From Saprospiraceae bacterium (GTDB taxonomy: Bacteria; Bacteroidota; Bacteroidia; Chitinophagales; Saprospiraceae), in contig JAHDGU010000001.1 of the NCBI GenBank assembly GCA_020627535.1, forward strand, positions 1 through 64,000: 64,000 nt of DNA, read 5' to 3'. The notes beneath the pieces are model-generated. The model was not told the origin of the DNA. It saw only the letters and a program-made list of their open reading frames with translations, and searched no databases. Position numbers and translations under genes: made by a program. The number at the start of each line of letters is the position of its first letter. Position 1 is the first letter of the stretch. Positions 43,284 to 51,800 of this stretch are shown one piece after another.

Positions 43284-43678
43284 TTGTGACTGGATTTCAT
43301 GATTTGAATGATTCCGAGAGCGAGTGATACGATCATGAGTGTCCCACCTACAGGCGTGATCGGCCCGATGATGCTGACAACAGTATCAGGCACATCATCT
43401 CGAAAAGCTAAGAGATACACGCTCCCACTGAAAAAAACACTTCCAAGACCCATCAAAAGAAATGACCACCGCAAATTGATAGCCTCATATCGGTCTTGCA
43501 GTATGGCATAGAGTAGAAGTACAATTGCTGAGATAAAATGATAGAAACTAGCCGTTTGATACGTGCCTGTGTCAGTCATTTTCTCCTCTAACATATGAGC
43601 GCCAAATGCACCCAATATGATGGCCAACATTAGACTTACGAGCCCGATGCACAGCCAGTTCTTTATCTGATGATTCAT
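43280..43678 (-). CDS. DUF423 inner-membrane protein
   Basis: A 132-aa protein with four transmembrane helices. The family hallmark AIILGAFGAHMLEEK lies in the first loop, and SFLLMGLGSVFFSGSVYLLAF and IGPITPVGGTLMIVSLALG follow. DUF423 (YgdD-like) proteins are widespread with no known function. It overlaps ung and the M32 gene by four bases each. Confidence 0.9.
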   Translation of the reverse strand: MNHQIKNWLCIGLVSLMLAIILGAFGAHMLEEKMTDTGTYQTASFYHFISAIVLLLYAILQDRYEAINLRWSFLLMGLGSVFFSGSVYLLAFRDDVPDTVVSIIGPITPVGGTLMIVSLALGIIQIMKSSHK

Positions 43679-44352
43679 ATCAGTGAAAGTTGCCAGTTGA
43701 TCTCTTGTTTATCATGTTGGCGCAGATATTCATTGGCACGACTAAAGTGATGATTGTGGAAAAATTTATTTCCTGTGAATGGGCTAGGATGTGCAGACTC
43801 TAGGATCAAATGCTTTCCAGCAGAGATTAGGTCTTTTTTACTTTGTGCATATCGACCCCATAGAATAAAGACGAGATGTTCTTTTTGTTCGCTCAGTCTA
43901 CTGATGACGCTATCTGTGAATTTTTGCCAGCCATAATCTTTATGGGAGCCTGGGGATTTGTGCTCTACAGTAAGAACGCTATTGAGTAGGAATACTCCTT
44001 GCTCTGACCACTCGCTCAGATCGCCGTGTCCTGGCACCTGAATATCGAGATCTATGCTGAGTTCTTTGTAGATATTTCTGAGTGATGGAGGGATTTTGAT
44101 GCCACGATTTACACTGAAGCAGAGTCCCATAGCTTCGCCGGGACCATGGTAAGGATCTTGTCCAAGTATGATGACCTTGACTCTATCCCAAGGTGTCTTA
44201 TCAAATGCTGCGAAGATGGAGGCTCCCGGCGGATAAAGCACTTTACCGCTCTGAATATCTGATCTGAGACGCTCGCTGATATGCTTGAAATAATCTTGAT
44301 CAAATTGATCTTTCAGCACCTTCTTCCAGCCCTGCTCTATATGGATTGACAT
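43675..44352 (-). CDS. ung: Uracil-DNA glycosylase, family 1
   Basis: Excises uracil from DNA to start base excision repair. The water-activating motif is GQDPYHG (Asp66), followed by PPSLRNIYKEL. Then come LLNSVLTVE with the uracil-recognition Asn, and SAHPSPFTGNKFF with the catalytic His, here FTG rather than the commoner LSA. At 225 aa it is normal size. It is first in the ung-DUF423-M32-glycerate kinase operon and begins 15 bases after the HMG-CoA-lyase-like gene stop. Confidence 0.95.
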   Translation of the reverse strand: MSIHIEQGWKKVLKDQFDQDYFKHISERLRSDIQSGKVLYPPGASIFAAFDKTPWDRVKVIILGQDPYHGPGEAMGLCFSVNRGIKIPPSLRNIYKELSIDLDIQVPGHGDLSEWSEQGVFLLNSVLTVEHKSPGSHKDYGWQKFTDSVISRLSEQKEHLVFILWGRYAQSKKDLISAGKHLILESAHPSPFTGNKFFHNHHFSRANEYLRQHDKQEINWQLSLI

Positions 44353-44367
44353 CCTGTAGGTATTGTT

Positions 44368-45240
44368 TTAGTGAAGGATGGCCTGAGATATTTTCATAGC
44401 TGTCGCATATGATGCGAGATCAAGACCTGTATGTAGACCATGCGTAGACGCATAGGTGATCAGATTTTCGCTGGGCATGTTGCCAACTAGACTGTCTTGC
44501 GCCATTGGGCAACCACCAAATCCTCTGATCGTCCCGTCAAATCTCTTGCAACCATTGCGCCACGCGGTGTCTACCTTCTCATGCCAGGTGTCTGGTGTTG
44601 TGTGAAAGTGGGCTCCAATTTCTACATCTGGATACGTGGGTAAAAAATTTGAAAAGAGATATTCGATGCTGTCTTCCTTTGCCACACCTATGGTGTCACT
44701 CAGTTGGAATATGGTCACACCTAGTCGATAAAGTTCATCGACCCATTTTTGTACGATCTCTACATTCCAGAAGTCACCATATGGATTGCCAAATCCCATG
44801 GATATATAGATGACAAGCGTCTTACTCTTGGCTACACATATATCTTGTACGACCTTGACACGATCTAGTGACTCCAGAATGGTCGCATTTGTATTGCGTA
44901 ACTGAAATGTCTCAGAGATCGAAAACGGATAGCCTAGATAGCTCACTTCTTCATATTCAGAAGCATCCCTTGCCCCGCGTTCATTGGCTACGATAGCGAG
45001 GAGCTTTGTCTTTGTGCCACTCAGATCTAGACTTTCAAGCACTGCACGGGTGTCGCGCATCTGAGGTATCGCCTTGGGTGAGACGAAGCTGCCAAAATCA
45101 AGGGTATCAAAACCAACTGCGAGCAAGCTCTGTAGATATCGGATTTTATCCTCAGTGGGGATGAACTCGTGGAGTCCTTGCATGGCATCTCGGGGACACT
45201 CAATGATTTTGATATTGGCTCGATCTTTTTGGTCGGTCAC
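44368..45240 (-). CDS. Hydroxymethylglutaryl-CoA lyase-like enzyme
   Basis: A DRE-TIM metallolyase barrel of about 290 aa. The N-terminal signature is IKIIECPRDAMQGLHEFIP (metal Asp in PRDAMQ), with metal His residues in IGAHFHTT. The C-terminal signature FGGCPMAQDSLVGNMPSENL retains the catalytic Cys but differs from the classical GGCPYAxGASGN text. It probably cleaves HMG-CoA to acetoacetate and acetyl-CoA in leucine degradation, though a related 3-hydroxyacyl-CoA lyase role is possible. An ATG at 45261 is in frame, but a TAACTTTG promoter element lies inside that extension, five bases before GTG 45240. A leaderless GTG start is therefore preferred. Confidence 0.82.
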   Translation of the reverse strand: MTDQKDRANIKIIECPRDAMQGLHEFIPTEDKIRYLQSLLAVGFDTLDFGSFVSPKAIPQMRDTRAVLESLDLSGTKTKLLAIVANERGARDASEYEEVSYLGYPFSISETFQLRNTNATILESLDRVKVVQDICVAKSKTLVIYISMGFGNPYGDFWNVEIVQKWVDELYRLGVTIFQLSDTIGVAKEDSIEYLFSNFLPTYPDVEIGAHFHTTPDTWHEKVDTAWRNGCKRFDGTIRGFGGCPMAQDSLVGNMPSENLITYASTHGLHTGLDLASYATAMKISQAILH

Positions 45241-45245
45241 AGCCG

Positions 45246-45253
45246 CAAAGTTA
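45246..45253 (-). promoter_or_regulatory. -7 element TAACTTTG before the HMG-CoA-lyase-like gene
   Basis: The minus-strand TAACTTTG ends five bases before the GTG at 45240 and would be internal to the longer ATG-initiated frame. Confidence 0.5.
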
Positions 45254-45292
45254 CAGTCCATCAGGGGTAAATCATCTTGATCTCAGTAGACT

Positions 45293-46297
45293 CTAGGAGA
45301 TCTCTCTGTGGTCGAGTACTACCTTGCCTTCTTGCTGGCCAGTGGCGAGATATTGCATGGCTTCTACAGCTTGATTGAGAGGAAATACTCGATCTATCGG
45401 TATATCGATTTCATGCAACTCCAGAAAGTCAATCAACTGTCTAAACTCTCTTGGACTTCCCATGGCTGTACCAATAAATTGGATTTGTCGGAGAAAGAAC
45501 TTGCTGATATTGAGAGTGGTCAAGCGATTGGCGGTCGAGCCATAGGCAACAATCTTGCCGCCGTAGTTGAGAAATTTCAAGTATCTATCCAGCTCTGCTA
45601 GAGGAGAGCTGTCGAGCACCAGATCAATACGTCCAGACTGAGCTACAAGATCTTGAGGCCAAGAATCGTCTTTGTAATTGACACCGCCGGCAGCTCCGAG
45701 GGAGATGGCGTTTTCTATCTTGTCCTGTGATGAGCTTGTGACCCACACCTCTGCACCTGCAGCTCTTGCAAGGCTCAGTCCTGCCCTTGCGACTCCGCCT
45801 CCGATACCTGTGATCAAGATGCGCATCGACGTACTCATCTGGCCATGTGTCATCAGTGCCCTCCATGCAGTGAGATACGCCACTGGTAGAGAGGCCGCCT
45901 GTGTCCAAGACATATAGCTCGGCTTTGGGACTAGCATATCCAAATCCACGGCGATGTACTCTGCCATGGTACCCGGATCAGGCATGCCGAGCACTCGAAA
46001 ATCTCTCGTAGGAGCCGATTCCGATGATCCCCAGTCATAGGCGGGATAGATGATGACCTCTTGGCCGATACACTCGGGCTCCATATCTGCAGCCACTGCC
46101 TCTACGACACCAGCTCCATCGGCCCCCAGGATACAGGGAAGCTTCATGCCAGGATATAGGCCCTGAGCGATCCAAAGTTCACGATGATTAAGAGCCGAAG
46201 CCTTGAGATGCACGAGTACTTGCCCGCCGCTGAGATTGGGCATTGGGCTGTCTTGTATCTTCAGAGTTTTATCTTCATGCAATACCACTGACTTCAT
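45293..46297 (-). CDS. MDR-superfamily zinc-free alcohol dehydrogenase / quinone oxidoreductase
   Basis: A 334-aa medium-chain dehydrogenase/reductase. The N-terminal GroES-like domain has VHLKASALNHRELWIAQG and LPCILGADGAGVVEAV. The Rossmann domain carries ILITGIGGGVARAGLSLARA, the NAD(P)-binding glycine motif. The catalytic zinc Cys/His set of classical alcohol dehydrogenases is not evident, so a quinone-oxidoreductase or enoyl-reductase-like activity is more likely. It lies 12 bases after the thioesterase gene and 52 bases before the HMG-CoA-lyase-like start, suggesting a shared role in acyl-CoA metabolism. Confidence 0.85.
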   Translation of the reverse strand: MKSVVLHEDKTLKIQDSPMPNLSGGQVLVHLKASALNHRELWIAQGLYPGMKLPCILGADGAGVVEAVAADMEPECIGQEVIIYPAYDWGSSESAPTRDFRVLGMPDPGTMAEYIAVDLDMLVPKPSYMSWTQAASLPVAYLTAWRALMTHGQMSTSMRILITGIGGGVARAGLSLARAAGAEVWVTSSSQDKIENAISLGAAGGVNYKDDSWPQDLVAQSGRIDLVLDSSPLAELDRYLKFLNYGGKIVAYGSTANRLTTLNISKFFLRQIQFIGTAMGSPREFRQLIDFLELHEIDIPIDRVFPLNQAVEAMQYLATGQQEGKVVLDHREIS

Positions 46298-46309
46298 AGC
46301 TGATGGGTT

Positions 46310-46861
46310 TTAGATCTTGAGAAGTGCATTTTTCCCTTCGAGCAGACTTTTGTACTCCTTAGGATCAAATTTGGCTGGGTCGAAGCTATCTTCTCTGCGC
46401 TGGTAATGTGCTTGCTGCATGATACTACGGGTGTAGCGTCGGACATCTTCTTCTGTCTCAAGCAAGAGCCCGGGCACAGGTGTAGGCTTTCCATCTGCAT
46501 CTTTGGCGACCATTGTGAAATAGGATGAATTGCAGTGCTTGGTTTCGCCGCTTTGGACATTTTCTGTTTCGATTCTCAGTCCTACGACCATGGATGTCCT
46601 ACCAGTATAGTTGATAGATGCCTTGAGCGTGAGCAGTTCGCCGACTTCTACTGGGCGCAAAAAATCAACCCGATTGACAGATGCAGTCACACAGTAGTTC
46701 CCGCTGTGCTTCGATGCACAAGCAAAGGCAATCTGATCCATCAGGTTGAGTACATAGCCTCCGTGTATTTTCCCAGAGAAATTGGAATGTGACGGAAGCA
46801 TGAGCTGAGTCATACTTGTGCGACTCTCTCTGGAGTGCTTATATTTTTTTGTAGACTTCAT
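46310..46861 (-). CDS. Acyl-CoA thioesterase, hotdog fold (YciA/BACH type)
   Basis: A 183-aa single-hotdog thioesterase hydrolysing acyl-CoA to free acid and CoA. The family block is NFSGKIHGGYVLNLMDQIAFACASKH, which holds the catalytic Asp. It is followed by VNRVDFLRPVEVGELL and INYTGRTSMVVGLRIETEN. The C-terminal tail is longer than the hotdog core and basic. It overlaps the SulP transporter gene by four bases and precedes the dehydrogenase gene, so it is mid-operon. Substrate chain length is not predictable. Confidence 0.9.
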   Translation of the reverse strand: MKSTKKYKHSRESRTSMTQLMLPSHSNFSGKIHGGYVLNLMDQIAFACASKHSGNYCVTASVNRVDFLRPVEVGELLTLKASINYTGRTSMVVGLRIETENVQSGETKHCNSSYFTMVAKDADGKPTPVPGLLLETEEDVRRYTRSIMQQAHYQRREDSFDPAKFDPKEYKSLLEGKNALLKI

Positions 46862-48576
46862 TCGACTTCGTTACTCTGCATGGAATAGTCTCGATCATTG
46901 GGTAAGAGCCTTTTTTGGCCAGTCTTAATGTAGTGCATGGCATCTGCCACACTCGGGTGATGAAGGCTCACATCTCTCAAGAAACCCGCTCGATAAAGCT
47001 TGTCTCGGACCTGTCCTATCATACCACTAATGTAGAGTTTCACATCATTTTTGTGTAATTCTTCCGTCATGCTATGCAGTGTATCAATGCCTGTGCTATC
47101 TACAAAGTCAATTTGCCCTGCATCCAAGATGAGATGTTTGATTTGAGACGTTTCATTTGGCTGACAAGCCCTCCGTAGCATATGCCGCTTAAAGTGGTAG
47201 GCATTGCCAAAATATAGATTGCCGTTGTATCTCAGAATCAGTACCTCTGGATCAAGCATGGTCTCAAATCGCTCGGGATCCTTGTACAACTGAGTGCCCT
47301 CGACGTGCTGCAAGGTCGTGATGCTTGGCTGAATACTCTGGTAGACATAAAAACTGAAGGAGAGCAATACTCCAACGAGAAGACCCTCCTCAATCCCGAT
47401 CAGCAAGGTGATCAAAAAGCATACAAGGAGTATGGCAAAATCTCTTCGGTCGGATTTCCACAGCCTTATGAATGCCTTGGCGTCAAATAGTTTGAGGACA
47501 GAAAGCACAATGACCGCACTGAGCATAGGGTAGGGAAGATAGTAGAATACTGGCGTCAGGAATAGCAATGTGCACAATACCAAAGTCATGGCAAAGAGAC
47601 TCGACATTTGAGTGCTGGCGCCTAAGCTGCTATTGATCGCGGATCTGGAAAAGCTTCCTGAGGTGGGGATGGCCTGAAACAGCGCCCCACCAATCTTGGC
47701 ACAGCCGATGGCGACGAGCTCTTTATTTGCTCGGACTTCGTGATCCTTGTATTTCTGTTCGAGTACCTTGGCTACACTGATCGTCTCCACAAATCCTACT
47801 AGGCTCAGAGCCAAAATGGACGGGAATAGGTCAGAGAATGTTTGCCAGTCGATCTCTGGAATGATAGGAAGAGGGAGACCAGAAGGGACCTCGCGTACCA
47901 GTGTGAGTGGACTGTCGTCCAAATGAAATGTCCATACTGCGATAATACTCAGGACCAAGACAAGAAAAGCTGCTGGCACCCTGTGATGAATCTTCTTGAA
48001 CAAGAAAAGAGCGGTGATGCATATCACGAAGCATGCCAGATTGTATAAATTACAAGAAGCACTAGACTTGACAGCATGTACGACAGAGGGAATACATCGA
48101 CCATCAAGCGGCTTGCTAATGCCGAGAATACTAGGTATCTGAGATATGACGATAGCTAGACACGCAGCCGACACGAATCCTGAGAGCACTGGCTGTGAGA
48201 GAAAATTGGCCACAAAACCCAGTTTGAGCCAGCCCATGATCAACTGGACGACACCTACGATGAGGCCAATGGCAATGATGATTCCAATGATTCCCTCTGG
48301 ACCTAGATGTTGATAGTCAGAGAGTGCAGCGTAGACCAAAAGACTCGTCAGCGCTACTGGCCCAATCGTCATGCGATTGCTGCTTGACAAAAAAGCGTAG
48401 ACAATGATCGGAATCAAGCAGGCATACAAGCCATGTATGGGAGGTGCTCCCATCAGACTGGCATATGCAATGCCCTGTGGGACAAACATGCTGCCTATCG
48501 TCAGTCCTGCAAAGAGATCGCGCCACATTCGTGGCCAGCTATAGCTTTTGAGATCTTTGACTAATGAGCGTCGCAA
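46858..48576 (-). CDS. SulP-family anion transporter with STAS domain
   Basis: A 572-aa inner-membrane transporter for sulfate, bicarbonate or dicarboxylates. There are about 11-14 helices, with the SulP signature near the N-terminus (MFVPQGIAYASLMGAPPIHG). Mid-protein GFVETISVAKVLEQKYKDHE and GSFSRSAINSSLGAST are also typical. The C-terminal STAS domain (about 440-550) includes LILDAGQIDFVDSTGIDTLH. The likely start is TTG 48576, because an in-frame stop lies just upstream and no ATG is available before the first helix. The substrate ion cannot be assigned. It is first of a minus-strand operon with a thioesterase and dehydrogenase. Confidence 0.9.
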   Translation of the reverse strand: MRRSLVKDLKSYSWPRMWRDLFAGLTIGSMFVPQGIAYASLMGAPPIHGLYACLIPIIVYAFLSSSNRMTIGPVALTSLLVYAALSDYQHLGPEGIIGIIIAIGLIVGVVQLIMGWLKLGFVANFLSQPVLSGFVSAACLAIVISQIPSILGISKPLDGRCIPSVVHAVKSSASCNLYNLACFVICITALFLFKKIHHRVPAAFLVLVLSIIAVWTFHLDDSPLTLVREVPSGLPLPIIPEIDWQTFSDLFPSILALSLVGFVETISVAKVLEQKYKDHEVRANKELVAIGCAKIGGALFQAIPTSGSFSRSAINSSLGASTQMSSLFAMTLVLCTLLFLTPVFYYLPYPMLSAVIVLSVLKLFDAKAFIRLWKSDRRDFAILLVCFLITLLIGIEEGLLVGVLLSFSFYVYQSIQPSITTLQHVEGTQLYKDPERFETMLDPEVLILRYNGNLYFGNAYHFKRHMLRRACQPNETSQIKHLILDAGQIDFVDSTGIDTLHSMTEELHKNDVKLYISGMIGQVRDKLYRAGFLRDVSLHHPSVADAMHYIKTGQKRLLPNDRDYSMQSNEVE

Positions 48577-48735
48577 TGTGGTTGTTTATTTCTGTGACGA
48601 AAGTATGTATCCCTGATATATCCCTTTGATCAGCAGAAAAAAAACTTGTAGAAATGCATTTTCGCTTTACTTTTGCCATCGCTTTGGAAAATGGCAAGAT
48701 CGGAATGCCGATCGTCAAGCCGACCTCCATAGCAT

Positions 48736-48813
48736 CGGGGCGTAGCGCAGTCCGGTTAGCGCACCTGCTTTGGGAGCAGGGGGCCGCAGGTTCGAATCCT
48801 GCCGCCCCGACCA
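48736..48813 (+). tRNA. tRNA-Pro (anticodon UGG), CCA encoded
   Basis: A full cloverleaf of 78 nt. The acceptor stem is CGGGGCG/CGCCCCG with discriminator A and genomic CCA, and the D-arm is GCGC/GCGC. The anticodon arm is CCTGC/GCAGG with loop TTTGGGA (anticodon TGG). The T-arm is GCAGG/CCTGC with loop TTCGAAT. UGG reads most proline codons. Upstream are a TACTTTTG (48668-48675) that fits the -7 consensus and two small hairpins (48673-48697, 48698-48713). Confidence 0.97.
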
Positions 48814-48817
48814 GTGA

Positions 48818-48846
48818 GCCAGTCAACTTTGTTGATTGGCTTTTTT
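48818..48846 (+). terminator. Intrinsic terminator of the tRNA-Pro transcript
   Basis: Stem GCCAGTCAAC (48818-48827) with GTTGATTGGC (48831-48840), one G-T pair, loop TTT, followed by six T. It starts five bases after the CCA end. Confidence 0.9.
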
Positions 48847-48886
48847 GTTTTGTGCTGTTAGACTTTGTGCTCCGAGTATGGTATGA

Positions 48887-51800
48887 TCAGCGCAGAAGTG
48901 TGACATCTCCAGAGCGATATATAATCAGTTCTTCCGGCAATGTGATTTCTACGTAGTAGCTATATACGCCAGAGGGCAAGGCTTGGCCCTTGTGTCGTCC
49001 ATCCCATCCGACAGTCGGATTGACCAATGAGATTCTTCGTGCCTCGTATACCTTAGCTCCCCAGCGATCATAGATGCTCACATCATAAGTTGCACCTTCC
49101 AGATCGCTTCGCAGATTCCATAGATCGTTTTGCCCATCTTCATTTGGGCTGAAGACATTCGGGATATAAATCTGTCTTCTGGGCTGATGGGTCAGTTCGA
49201 TACAATCCTCAGCTTCACAGTTGTCGTAGGTGAGCAGCTCTACACATAGCTCACCCTCTTGATCTGGTCTTGGGGTCCATATCTCACAGGAGTCGCAGAC
49301 AATTTCACCATCAAGATACCAAGAGAGGATTCCGTTTGACGGTGGGCTTATGACGGCGGTGATGTCCACCAACTGGCCAGATTGAATTTGGATATTGGAG
49401 CCTAGGTCGATGGCGATCTCTTCAGGATCGTTCAGTACTATGGTCTCTGTCCAGATACATGAGAGACTATCGATGATGGTGATTTCATATTCTCCAGCGG
49501 AGAGATTGGTGAGCACATCAGTCACCTCATTGTCAATGATGACGGAGTAGGGTGGTGATCCACCGATGATGTCGAGAAGAGCGATTGAGCCGGTGGCCGC
49601 TCCATGACAGAGGGGATCACTGAGTGCCCAGTCTACTGCAGAAATCTCATCGACTAAGTCTGCCACGGAAATGCTGTCAGTGTCGACACATCGATGATCA
49701 TCCTCGATGTTCAAGATGTAGAGACCAGCTTCATTGATGAGTAAGTCCTCCGTACGCGCAATGATATTCCCTTCTTGATCTGTCCATAGATATTGACTTG
49801 CTTGTCCTTGAATATCCGCTATGATCCTATGCTCACTTACTGCACAGCTTAGAGATAGATCTTCTCCGAGATCGACTGTAGGATTTTCTCTGATGATCAA
49901 TGTGACGATGGCACTGTCAGCGCTGCAGAGTCCCGTAGCCTCTAGTCGATAGTGTAGCGCATATTCACCGATAGGGAGTTCGACCATTTGAAGTAGACCA
50001 GTGATTGGATCCAGAGCTTCGTCCATCTCATCTTGAGCAGATGCACTGTACCATCTACCGCCATGATCATGATCCCTGAGTAGCTCAAAGAGATCCAATA
50101 TGATATCTGTCCCATGGCAGATACTAGTATCTCGTGCTACTCCGGCAATCGGCGCTCCTTCTATCACAAAGCTCATGCTGACAGAATCTGGACAGTTTTC
50201 TGGTCTCGTGGGATCAGTACTGACAAACACTAGCTCATGCGCGCCGGTGGTCAAGATTGAAGGATCAATAAGCTCAATGGTGCTTTGCTCTCCATCTAGG
50301 TGCCATTGACCTTCTTCTCCTTGCTCAAGAGAGCTGAGATCGATAGCAGAAGACTTGCTGCAGAGATCAGGCATGGAGAGTAGCCCTATCGGAGGACAAT
50401 CGCAGCGCTCGACTACCACTTCTACGGAGTAGCTGCTATCTGCACATGGACGATCAGCCGTCAAGTGATACTCTACGGTGTAACTCCCGACGGGCACATT
50501 GAGGAAGTCCCAACTAGAGCCCATTTGCTCGGCAGAGCTCATGTCAATATCAAGCCACTGTCCATCTGTATCACCCGAGCGGATGAGCGTCGCTAGATCA
50601 ATAATACTCGTGTTCCCGAAATCTTGATTGTTGCATACGCTTACTTGTGCTTGAATACTGGCAGATCTTGGAGTAGCCAGATCGATCACAATTGTGTCAT
50701 GGGTAGAACAGCCTTCGGGCGCTTCTGCTGTGAGTGTGGCGACAAGCTCATAGCGACCTGTGTCTGAGCCAGCGATGATGAGTCTGTCATCACTGATGTA
50801 GGCGCTGGCATTGCCACTAGGGACTGTGAGAATCTCCCAGCTCACTTCGTCTCCAAGCACAAGATCAGTCAATACATACTCTCCTTGATCGGTACAGAGC
50901 TCATCAGGATCAGCTAGTGAGAGCTCCGGACAGTTGCAATCCACTACGATAAGGGTCACGCTGTCCATTGCCTCTGGACAGTTCACTTGAGCACTTCTCG
51001 TCTCAAAATAAACGGTATAGCTGCCTTCGGCTGCATCGAGCGCCGATAAGCTATCCTCTGAGGATATCAAGAAATCTTCACTTGACCAGATTCCAGCTGT
51101 ACTGCTATCGAGTAATAGCTCTTGTAGGAAGACATCAATGGGATGGATGCCGCCATCTAGACTATTGCAAAGAGTAATGCTATCGACCAAGTCAACGCTA
51201 GGAGGAGCGACCAATGTGAGACGGGTGCTAACGGCACCAGGACAATTGTCTGGTAGCTCTTCACTCACCAAATACTCAAATGTGTAATCTCCTTCGGTGA
51301 TGTTCTCACCCATGAAAATACTTCCATCGAGCCTCCCGAGATTGCCGTTGGCCGGTTCCATGATTACATACCAGTCTCCTTCAAGCTCGGTGTCCAGATA
51401 TTCATTTAAGTCTATGCTTACTATATCAGTGCACAGCGTGTCTAGTGAACGCACATTGAGCGCCGGACAGGAACAGTCCAATACTCTGACCCAAAGTGTT
51501 TCTGCTGCTTGTGGGCAGGGCGACTCAGAGGCCGCTGTCGTATAGGCAAATTGATAAATGCCAGGAGGAACACCAGCAAAGTCAAGGGCATCACTAGTAC
51601 CTACAGCACCACTGCCGCCAAGATCTTGCCAACCACCTGATGGATCTCCAGCAATAATGCCCTCGTAGAGATTAAGGATATGGCTGTAATTTCCAGTGCC
51701 TTCGAGATTACAAGCGTAGAGTGTGTCGGTCAACTGCACTGCTGCCAATGCTGAGAGATAGATACTTTGTACTGCGCTGTCAGGACAGTTGACTTCAGGG

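Noticed and set aside
48539-48826. Minus-strand 95-aa open frame containing AAGFEPAAPCSQSRCANR
   Set aside because: This is the well-known false protein produced by translating the antisense of a tRNA gene; it lies over tRNA-Pro.
48654-48956. Plus-strand 100-aa open frame across the tRNA
   Set aside because: It runs through the tRNA and its terminator hairpin and has no family resemblance.
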